A stretch of 6,492 bases of DNA, taken from contig JAAEES010000060.1 in assembly GCA_013415575.1 (NCBI GenBank), positions 1 to 6,492 of the forward strand, in the 5' to 3' direction. The stretch is from Methanomicrobiales archaeon (GTDB taxonomy: Archaea > Halobacteriota > Methanomicrobia > Methanomicrobiales > Methanospirillaceae). A program made the translations under genes and the position numbers. Positions 1 to 5,383 of the stretch are shown here, in pieces; within the stretch, counting starts at the first letter, position 1; every line of letters begins with the position of its first letter. A model generated the notes under the pieces. That model had not been told where the DNA came from, searched no databases, and worked only from the letters and a program-made list of their open reading frames with translations.

Positions 1-858
1 CGGGCCGGTCCGCTGCCCCATGACCACCACCACCGGCACCTCGTTTGTCCCGGCCATGGAGAAGCTCTCGGTCATCAGGCAGAACCCGCCGCCCGAGGTC
101 CCGACCGCAGTCCGTTTTCCGGCATAGGCCAGCCCGTGGGCCATAAGGATGACCGAAATCTCGTTCTCCGGATGTACCACGGTCAGGGGGTGATCCTCAG
201 CCACGCCGGCCAGGAAGTGGAGAAGATTCGAGGTCGGGGTCATCGGGTAGGCGACATAGGCATCGAGGCCCCCGTGCAGGAGGCCGAGGCCGATAGCCTC
301 GTTGCCGGAGAGGAGTGGGAACGGCTCCTGTACCTTTTGTTCAACCCGGTATACCTGCTTCACCGATGCATACCCTTTTCCGGCGACAGCGAGGTTCTTC
401 TCGAGACCCCGCGGAATCTGCTTCCTGAAGACATCCTCAATCACGGCGAACGGTATCCCGGTTGCACCGGCAAGAGCCCCGATCATGCACGAGTTGCCCA
501 TCACCGCCGAGGCCTGCTCCGTCTTCAGGATTTCCTGCACCGGAATGCCCTGTCCATCCGCGGTCGCCTTTCCGCTGTCAAAGATAACCACCGTACGGTC
601 ATGCATGAGATCGCGGTGGAGATCGATGGTGTCCTGGTTCAGGGCGAGCACGACATCGACCCGTTCCCGGCAGGCCCCGACCGGGGTATCAGCCGCCCGG
701 GTGATGGTGAAGTTGTGTCCTCCCTTGATGAGCGAAGGGTAGTCAAAATACATGTACGTGAAGTATCCCATCCGGTTGAAGAGATGGGAGACGAGCAGCC
801 CGGCACTGTTGATACCGTCCCCGGCCCTGCCCCCGGTAAGAACCGACAGGTCAGCCAT
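1..858 (-). CDS. korA: 2-oxoacid:ferredoxin oxidoreductase, fused gamma-alpha subunit (3' end outside window)
   Basis: This subunit belongs to the thiamine-diphosphate enzymes that reversibly oxidise 2-oxoacids to acyl-CoA with reduction of ferredoxin in the cytoplasm. The 286 visible residues show two modules. Residues 1 to about 175 form the gamma domain, opening with the glycine-rich GGRAGDG at 9-15 and carrying KGGHNF at 45-50. From about 183 the alpha domain starts (GNEAIGLG), with YPMTPTS at 204-210, PENEIS at 230-235 and GTSGGGF at 253-259, all typical of the alpha subunit that shapes the ThDP site. The ATG at 858-856 is preceded by GGAGGAGG at 868-861, which fixes the start. The C-terminal half of the alpha domain and presumably the beta-subunit gene lie beyond base 1. 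The substrate (2-oxoglutarate, pyruvate or another oxoacid) cannot be decided from this fragment, so the symbol reflects the family rather than proven specificity. Confidence 0.9.
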   Translation of the reverse strand, partial: MADLSVLTGGRAGDGINSAGLLVSHLFNRMGYFTYMYFDYPSLIKGGHNFTITRAADTPVGACRERVDVVLALNQDTIDLHRDLMHDRTVVIFDSGKATADGQGIPVQEILKTEQASAVMGNSCMIGALAGATGIPFAVIEDVFRKQIPRGLEKNLAVAGKGYASVKQVYRVEQKVQEPFPLLSGNEAIGLGLLHGGLDAYVAYPMTPTSNLLHFLAGVAEDHPLTVVHPENEISVILMAHGLAYAGKRTAVGTSGGGFCLMTESFSMAGTNEVPVVVVMGQRTGP

Positions 859-860
859 AG

Positions 861-868
861 CCTCCTCC
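861..868 (-). promoter_or_regulatory. Strong Shine-Dalgarno of the oxidoreductase gene
   Basis: On the minus strand the bases read GGAGGAGG, followed by CT and the ATG at 858. Two overlapping GGAGG cores give a strong match to the 16S rRNA 3' end. This ribosome binding site decides the start and suggests the gene can be translated independently of the upstream genes. Confidence 0.7.
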
Positions 869-894
869 TGATCCTGTGGTAACCGGGAGAGCTG

Positions 895-903
895 ATATAT
901 ATT
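895..903 (-). promoter_or_regulatory. Possible archaeal TATA box for the oxidoreductase gene
   Basis: The minus strand reads AATATATAT here, in an AT-richer spacer between the DUF1894 gene and the oxidoreductase gene. It lies about 37-45 bases upstream of the ATG. Archaeal TATA boxes are centred about 26 bases before the transcription start, so transcription would begin near base 873 with a leader of roughly 15 bases that still includes the ribosome binding site. No clear BRE element is seen next to it. The gene could instead be read through from the cutA operon. Confidence 0.45.
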
Positions 904-917
904 CCGGGAAATCGGGG

Positions 918-930
918 TTTTTCAGAAAAA
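918..930. terminator. AT palindrome / T-run after the DUF1894 gene
   Basis: The sequence is TTTTT-CAG-AAAAA, a perfect 5-base inverted repeat with a 3-base centre. It begins about 16 bases past the DUF1894 stop codon in the direction of transcription and gives T5 on the minus-strand transcript. Archaeal termination often occurs at such T-runs without a GC stem, so it may end the cutA-to-DUF1894 transcript. It also lies about 15 bases upstream of the possible TATA box, so it could instead be an operator. Neither role is proven. Confidence 0.35.
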
Positions 931-946
931 GGAGTGAAATTATGAT

Positions 947-1234
947 TTATTTTTTCTTCCCGGGAGCGATATGCCTGATCCGTTCTGCCTCTTCATGGTC
1001 ATCGATACGCATCAGGAATGTTCCGTAGCAGGGTTTGGTGTAGGGGAAGGTGACCGTATCGCCGTCAAGCCCGATGGAAATGGGAGGGACACCGATCACC
1101 GCCTTCTCGAAGATGCGGAAGCCGGGCTGCACATCGTAATATTCGCTGCAGTGGGCCCGGACATAATCCCGGCACTCCTTGAAACTGGCTCCCCGCAGGA
1201 TGATTTCGTACTTCAGAGATTCGATACAACCCAT
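947..1234 (-). CDS. DUF1894 family methanogen protein of unknown function
   Basis: A 95-residue soluble protein that I recognise as DUF1894, a small family I know only from methanogens. The diagnostic stretches are the N-terminus MGCIESLKYE, the segment GASFKEC at 15-21, IGVPPISIG at 47-55 and FPYTKPCYGTF at 63-73. It has four cysteines (residues 3, 21, 29 and 69) but no paired CxxC motif, no signal peptide and no membrane segment. The tail ends in lysines. The ATG at 1234 has GAGGTG a few bases upstream. The gene's first 22 bases overlap the end of the DUF1890 gene, which suggests coupled translation and a shared role. No reaction is known to me. Placement beside fdhD and a ferredoxin-dependent oxidoreductase hints at redox metabolism, but that is inference. 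Confidence 0.85.
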   Translation of the reverse strand: MGCIESLKYEIILRGASFKECRDYVRAHCSEYYDVQPGFRIFEKAVIGVPPISIGLDGDTVTFPYTKPCYGTFLMRIDDHEEAERIRHIAPGKKK

Positions 1235-1716
1235 GGGAGCACCTCGTCGATCTTTTTCTTCAGCGGCATCGGGTTGTGCACCGCCTTCGCCGCAATCTTC
1301 TCGCAGGGGAACTCGATGGCATCCGCCATTTCCTCGAAATGCTCCCCGTAAATAAGAGCAACGACCGTGGCACCGGTAATGGACTGTACCGTGGCGGCAT
1401 AACTGATCCCCGCGTCGTTATGGATGAAGATGAAATAGTAATCAAATTTCCTCCGATCCGCCGCAAGATCCTCGATGAACCGGTCAAGATCCATGGTCTC
1501 CCCGGTATAGTGACGATCCGGATCAGATACTTCGGCATTCAGCCGTGCCGCCCGGTTGCCGGCAATAACCGGGACGACCCCTTTCTTCCTGAGGTGGGCC
1601 GCAAGGTAGAGGGCGATGCTCGTCTGCACCGGGACCTGCGGACAGCCGAGCACCAGCACCGCCTGCTTCCCTGCCGCCCCTTTCACTCCGCTCATATCAC
1701 TCCATCCATTGTTCAC
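1213..1716 (-). CDS. DUF1890 family methanogen protein of unknown function
   Basis: Up to 167 residues, recognised as DUF1890, a family I know from methanogens. The first strand and turn read AVLVLGCPQVPVQ (19-31, with Cys25), followed by a predicted helix (TSIALYLAAHLRKKG) and an AGN turn, as in a Rossmann- or flavodoxin-like alpha/beta fold. Further conserved-looking segments are FIHNDAGISYA at 97-107, with a His-Asn-Asp cluster, and AVHNPMPLKKKID at 145-157. No Walker motif or membrane segment is seen. The longest reading starts at a GTG (1716) that overlaps the fdhD stop as GTGA, with GAGG just upstream. An in-frame ATG at 1695, preceded by GGAGTGAT, is an equally good start and would leave 160 residues beginning MSGVKG. 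The biochemical function is unknown to me. Confidence 0.85.
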   Translation of the reverse strand: MNNGWSDMSGVKGAAGKQAVLVLGCPQVPVQTSIALYLAAHLRKKGVVPVIAGNRAARLNAEVSDPDRHYTGETMDLDRFIEDLAADRRKFDYYFIFIHNDAGISYAATVQSITGATVVALIYGEHFEEMADAIEFPCEKIAAKAVHNPMPLKKKIDEVLPWVVSNL

Positions 1717-2492
1717 CGGCCCTCAAGTGCTTTTCCGGCACCTTCATCAGCGGGACGCTCTTCCGGCCCGACACCTTTGACCCGCCATGGATGGGTGTAC
1801 ACGGTGAACCGCTCCTCCCGGGAGAAGCAGATCAGGGTGATCCCGAGCTCGTGTGCGGTGGCAATCCCCCGGTCGGTTGTTGCCGCCCGGGATATGATGA
1901 TCGGGACGCCGGCATTGGCATACTTGATCACCATGTCCCGGGGCTGACGGCCAGTGCAGCCGACAATGCATTCCGCGGGTTCGAAGCCATTCAACACGCC
2001 GTAGCCGATAACCTTGTCAACGGTATTATGCCTCCCGACATCGCTTGCCCGGAACAGGACCTCCCCGTTCCTCGCCAGGACCGAGCAGTGGACGCCCCCG
2101 GTCTGGCGCCAGAGATCGGTAACGATCTCCCTGGTGATGGCAAAGACCTCAGGAATGGTAATGGTACATCCGGATCGCACGGGTTGGGGAGGGCGGCAGA
2201 GGAATCCCACCGTACCGGTTGTCTCGATCTCCCGCTCACAGGATTCCTCCAGCGGTGCAGATACATGTATCTCGTTTCCCTCGACTGAAACGGCATCGAC
2301 CGATCGCGAGAGCCCCTGGCAGAGGACGAACCCTGCCCCGAGCTCCCGCAGGTTTTCCCTGCTTGCCACCAGGTCGAGGAACCGGGTTCCGTTCATGAAG
2401 AGGCTGAAGCGCTCCTCCCGCACAACGGTGTCATCAATACTGGCGATCCGCTCTCCCCTGACCTGGATCCCGGTATACCGGAACGTGCTCAT
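1713..2492 (-). CDS. fdhD: FdhD, formate dehydrogenase sulfur-transfer maturation protein
   Basis: FdhD proteins pass sulfur from a cysteine desulfurase to the molybdenum/tungsten bis-MGD cofactor of formate dehydrogenase, which activates the enzyme in the cytoplasm. This 259-residue protein has the family length and landmarks: TGGVHCSVL at 131-139, DVGRHNTVDKVIG at 151-163, GCTGRQPRDMVIK at 178-190, the segment VPIIISRAATTDRGI at 196-210 and LGITLICFSRE at 216-226. In the E. coli protein a flexible loop bears two functional cysteines spaced CxxC. Here the matching region (about 92-112) has only Cys99 and, ten residues on, Cys109, so the usual pair is missing. The ATG at 2492 overlaps the cutA stop as ATGA. 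The last 20 or so residues are a low-complexity tail. The client is presumably an F420-dependent formate dehydrogenase encoded elsewhere. Confidence 0.93.
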   Translation of the reverse strand: MSTFRYTGIQVRGERIASIDDTVVREERFSLFMNGTRFLDLVASRENLRELGAGFVLCQGLSRSVDAVSVEGNEIHVSAPLEESCEREIETTGTVGFLCRPPQPVRSGCTITIPEVFAITREIVTDLWRQTGGVHCSVLARNGEVLFRASDVGRHNTVDKVIGYGVLNGFEPAECIVGCTGRQPRDMVIKYANAGVPIIISRAATTDRGIATAHELGITLICFSREERFTVYTHPWRVKGVGPEERPADEGAGKALEGR

Positions 2493-2806
2493 TGCCTGAC
2501 CTCATCACGGATCCACTGGAGATACGGAGGGTATCCCCCGGTCACCGGTACGAGAATCATCTCCGGTAGATCGTATGAATGGAGCTCACGGATCCGGTTC
2601 ATCACCGCATCGCTCCGGTCCCCTGTGGTTTTGATGATGAGCAGCTGCTCCTGGTCCCGGCACAATTCCCCTTCCCACCGGTAGAATGAGGTAACACCGG
2701 TGATGTTCACACAGGCTGCACGATGTTCCTCGACGAGCGCTCTCGCGATAAGCGCCGATTCCTTCTCTCCGGCAGTGGTGATGATGATGACCGGTTCCTG
2801 CGGCAT
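2489..2806 (-). CDS. cutA: CutA1-family divalent cation tolerance protein
   Basis: A 105-residue protein of the CutA1 family, which forms very stable trimers with a ferredoxin-like fold, similar in shape to PII signalling proteins. Family signatures are complete: ARALVEEHRAACVNI at 21-35, SFYRWEGEL at 40-48, EQLLIIKT at 53-60, LHSYDLPEMILVPV at 75-88 and YLQWI at 95-99. In E. coli, cutA mutations affect copper tolerance, but the molecular role is still unclear, so metal resistance should not be assumed here. No signal peptide is visible, so the protein is expected in the cytoplasm. The ATG at 2806 has AGAGGAAAT upstream. It appears to be the first gene of the leftward operon, overlapping fdhD by four bases, and it is divergent from dapL. 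Confidence 0.93.
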   Translation of the reverse strand: MPQEPVIIITTAGEKESALIARALVEEHRAACVNITGVTSFYRWEGELCRDQEQLLIIKTTGDRSDAVMNRIRELHSYDLPEMILVPVTGGYPPYLQWIRDEVRQ

Positions 2807-2843
2807 GGCTGATTTCCTCTGTACTCCTCCATTGCGGGGCAGG

Positions 2844-2858
2844 GGATTTTACTCCTTT
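2844..2858. promoter_or_regulatory. AT-rich island in the cutA/dapL divergent region, possible promoter
   Basis: The spacer between cutA and dapL must hold promoters for both directions. Its only AT-rich stretch is GGATTTTACTCCTTT, reading AAAGGAGTAAAATCC on the other strand. ATTTTACT is at best a weak TATA-like match. For dapL it would place the transcription start near 2878, a short distance before AGGTCA and the GTG at 2894. No convincing stem-loop or riboswitch is seen in the spacer. Confidence 0.25.
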
Positions 2859-2917
2859 CGGTTCATCCGGTTCCGTGCAGGTCACCTTAATGTGTGCCGG
2901 GAAAGAATACTACCCGC

Positions 2918-4066
2918 ATGTACGCGGAACGGATGGGACAGCTCCCCCCCTACCTCTTTGCGCGAATCGATGAACTCAAGGCCGCCCAGAGAGCCCGCGG
3001 CGTTGATGTGATCGACCTCGGTGTCGGGGATCCCGATCTCCCCACACCCCCCCATATCGTGGAAGCTCTCTGCCGGGCGGCACAGGATCCCGGGAACCAC
3101 CACTACCCCTCGTATGCCGGCATGGAGCAGTACCGGGTCGCGGTCGCCCGCTGGTATGCCACCCGTTTCGGGGTCACACTCGACCCGAAAAAAGAAGTTC
3201 TGGCCCTGATGGGATCCAAGGACGGTATCGCCCATATCCCGGAGGCCTTCATCAACCCCGGAGACTACGTTCTTGCCCCGAGCCCGGGGTACCCTGTCTA
3301 CCGGACATCGACCCTCTTTGCCGAGGGAAACGTCTTCGAGATGCCGCTCCGCCCGGAACGGGACTTCCTCCCCGACCTCTCCGCCATACCACGGGACGTA
3401 GCGCGGAAAGCCCGGCTGATGTTCCTCAACTACCCGAACAACCCCACGTCGGCCATCACCATTCCGGGGTTCTTTGAGGAGGCGGTTGACTTTGCGGCGG
3501 ACAACGACCTGATCATCGTCCATGACAATGCCTATTCAGAGATCGCCTATGACGGGTACCAGGCGCCCTCGTTCCTCTCGACCCGTGGCGCCATGGAAGT
3601 GTCCGTGGAGATGCACTCGCTCTCCAAGACGTACAACATGACCGGGTGGCGGATCGGGATGGCCTGCGGGAATGCGGAGATCATCGCGGGCCTCGGAAGG
3701 GTCAAGACCAATGTCGATTCCGGGGTCTTCGATGCCGTCCAGCATGCCGCAATTGCTGCGCTCTCCGGCCCCCAGGACTGTGTCAGGGAGGCCTGCCGGA
3801 TCTACGAAGAACGGCGGGATGTCCTCGTTTCAGGGCTCCGGTCCCTGGGGTACGCGGTCGAGACCCCGAAGGCGACGTTCTATGTCTGGATGGCGGTAGA
3901 TGACTGCATGCAGTTTGCCACCCGGCTCCTCGATGAGGCCGGTATCGTGGTCACTCCGGGCATCGGTTTCGGTCACGGCGGCGACGGATACGTGCGGTTT
4001 GCTCTTACCAGGTCGACAGAACGGATCCGGGAAGCGGTGAACCGCATGGGGAGGCTGGCACAGTGA
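2918..4066 (+). CDS. dapL: LL-diaminopimelate aminotransferase
   Basis: DapL is a PLP enzyme that transfers an amino group from glutamate to tetrahydrodipicolinate, giving LL-diaminopimelate in one step and bypassing the succinyl or acetyl branches of lysine synthesis. From the ATG the protein has 382 residues of class I/II aminotransferase fold. Visible features are DLGVGDPDLPTPPHIVEAL near the N-terminus (33-51), MGSKDGIAH (98-106), LNYPNNPTS (170-178), HDNAYSE with the pyridine-binding Asp (202-208), and SLSKTYNMTGWRIG (234-247), where Lys237 is the expected Schiff-base lysine. YVRFAL near the end (358-363) holds the substrate-carboxylate arginine. I chose the ATG because remembered relatives begin MYxxR...LPPYLF. 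An upstream in-frame GTG at 2894, preceded by AGGTCA, would add eight residues (MPGKNTTR). It heads an operon with lysA. Other aminotransferases of this class are possible, but the lysA neighbour supports DapL. Confidence 0.93.
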   Translation: MYAERMGQLPPYLFARIDELKAAQRARGVDVIDLGVGDPDLPTPPHIVEALCRAAQDPGNHHYPSYAGMEQYRVAVARWYATRFGVTLDPKKEVLALMGSKDGIAHIPEAFINPGDYVLAPSPGYPVYRTSTLFAEGNVFEMPLRPERDFLPDLSAIPRDVARKARLMFLNYPNNPTSAITIPGFFEEAVDFAADNDLIIVHDNAYSEIAYDGYQAPSFLSTRGAMEVSVEMHSLSKTYNMTGWRIGMACGNAEIIAGLGRVKTNVDSGVFDAVQHAAIAALSGPQDCVREACRIYEERRDVLVSGLRSLGYAVETPKATFYVWMAVDDCMQFATRLLDEAGIVVTPGIGFGHGGDGYVRFALTRSTERIREAVNRMGRLAQ

Positions 4067-5367
4067 ACCTTCCCCAGCACCTTACAATCCGGGACGATCA
4101 CCTCTGGATTGGAGAGCACGACACTATCGACCTTGCACGGACCTGGGGCACACCGCTCTACGTGACCGACCAGGACCGGATAGCCGCCAGCTACACCGCC
4201 TGGCGCGATGCACTTTCCGCCGAATATTCCAGGGTACGGATCCTCTATGCGGCAAAGGCGAACGGCAACCTCGCGGTGCTCCGGATCCTGGCAGGTCTCG
4301 GTGCCGGCGCCGATGTCTTCTCTTCCGGAGAGCTCCACCTGGCACTCTCCGCGGGGATGCAGCCGGGAACGCTGCTCTTCAACGGGAGTTCGAAGAGCAG
4401 GTCCGACCTCGCCCTCGCCGTTGAGAAAGGAGTCCCGGTCTCGGTGGACTCGCTCGACGAGCTCCGGCAGCTGGATACCGCTGCAGCAGCAGCAGGGAAG
4501 ATTGCACGGATTGCGTTCCGGGTCAATCCTGCTGTTGATGTCCCCACCCACCCGAAGATTGCCACCGGCCTTGCCACGAGCAAATTCGGGATTGCCCACC
4601 ACCTCATCCCCTCTGCCTATCAGGAAGCCCTCGCCTGTTCCCATGTCGAGCCGGTCGGGATCCACTGTCACATCGGATCCCAGATCCTCGCCGTCGAGCC
4701 GTTTGCACGGGCCTGCGAGGTGATGATGCGGATCGTCGGTGAGATCGCCAGGATGGGGGTCCGGCTGGAGTTTGTCGATCTCGGCGGTGGGCTCGGCATT
4801 CCCTACCACCGCGGAGAAGGGGAGACCTCCCCGACTCCTTCCGACTATGCCCGGGCCGTCGTACCCCTGTTCCGGGACGGCATCCGCGAGGCAGGGATCA
4901 GCCCGGAACTCTGGATCGAGCCGGGCCGGTCGCTGGTGGCCGACTCCTCCATCCTTCTTACCGGTGTCAACTCCATCAAGCCGGCACACAGAAACTTTGT
5001 CAATGTGGATGCCGGGTTCAACCTCCTGATCAGGCCGGCGATGTACGATTCCTGGCACGAGATAATCGCCGCAAACAAGGCCGGAAAAGCAGGAACGACC
5101 ATGTATACCATCGCCGGGCCAATCTGCGAGACCGGGGATATCCTGGCCCACGACAGGATGCTCCCCGAACTCTCTGCCGGAGATCTCATCGCCGTGCTCG
5201 ATACCGGGGCCTACGGGTTTGCCATGTCCTCCCAGTACAACAGCAGGCCGCGGTGCCCGGAAGTCCTCCTGAACGGCTCGGAGGCCGCCCTCATGCGGCG
5301 CGGTGAAGATGTCGGGGACCTGACCCGCACCATGGAAATCCCTCCCTGGCAGGAGTCGGGGGACTAA
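4063..5367 (+). CDS. lysA: Diaminopimelate decarboxylase
   Basis: LysA is the PLP-dependent enzyme of the last lysine step, decarboxylating meso-diaminopimelate to L-lysine and CO2. The 434 residues match the family length and the fold-type III (alanine-racemase-like) layout of a TIM barrel followed by a beta domain. The PLP lysine is Lys65 in YAAKAN (62-67). Other marks are FSSGEL (86-91), NPAVDVPTHPKIATG (155-169), the HCHIGSQ motif (201-207), the glycine-rich phosphate loop DLGGGLGIPY (239-248), EPGRS (286-290), ICETGD with the active-site Cys355 (354-359) and GAYGFAMSSQYN (382-393). The start is a GTG overlapping the dapL stop as GTGA, with GGGGAGG upstream, so translation is probably coupled. 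The substrate must first be epimerised by DapF, which is not encoded in this window. Confidence 0.96.
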   Translation: MNLPQHLTIRDDHLWIGEHDTIDLARTWGTPLYVTDQDRIAASYTAWRDALSAEYSRVRILYAAKANGNLAVLRILAGLGAGADVFSSGELHLALSAGMQPGTLLFNGSSKSRSDLALAVEKGVPVSVDSLDELRQLDTAAAAAGKIARIAFRVNPAVDVPTHPKIATGLATSKFGIAHHLIPSAYQEALACSHVEPVGIHCHIGSQILAVEPFARACEVMMRIVGEIARMGVRLEFVDLGGGLGIPYHRGEGETSPTPSDYARAVVPLFRDGIREAGISPELWIEPGRSLVADSSILLTGVNSIKPAHRNFVNVDAGFNLLIRPAMYDSWHEIIAANKAGKAGTTMYTIAGPICETGDILAHDRMLPELSAGDLIAVLDTGAYGFAMSSQYNSRPRCPEVLLNGSEAALMRRGEDVGDLTRTMEIPPWQESGD

Positions 5368-5368
5368 C

Positions 5369-5373
5369 GGAGG
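5369..5373 (+). promoter_or_regulatory. Shine-Dalgarno of the RPA-like gene
   Basis: A full GGAGG lies two bases after the lysA stop codon and ten bases before the GTG at 5384. With no room for a promoter in the 16-base gap, this supports translation of the RPA-like gene from the dapL-lysA transcript and decides its GTG start. Confidence 0.65.
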
Positions 5374-5383
5374 ATCACCTGGC

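Noticed and set aside
136..882. 248-codon open frame on the plus strand at the left end
   Set aside because: It is antisense to the oxidoreductase gene, whose gamma and alpha motifs are clear, and its translation resembles no family.
1276..1947. 223-codon open frame on the plus strand across the DUF1890 and fdhD genes
   Set aside because: It crosses two real genes in antisense and has no recognisable content.
2775..2792. TGATGA-type run at the start of cutA
   Set aside because: It encodes the first beta strand (repeated isoleucines) of CutA and needs no other explanation.
2586..2885. 99-codon minus-strand frame overlapping cutA in another frame
   Set aside because: CutA family motifs are complete in the main frame; this frame gives a His/Arg-rich sequence with no similarity.
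2882..3523. 213-codon open frame on the minus strand across the start of dapL
   Set aside because: It is antisense to an intact dapL with full aminotransferase motifs, and has no recognisable domain.
4481..4497. GCA trinucleotide run in lysA
   Set aside because: It encodes a short alanine stretch in a predicted helix and is too short to be a meaningful microsatellite.
3973..5151. 392-codon open frame on the minus strand across lysA
   Set aside because: It lies antisense to lysA, whose motifs are complete. The encoded protein is rich in Gly, Asp and Arg with no recognisable domain. Long antisense frames are expected in GC-rich genes with biased codon use.
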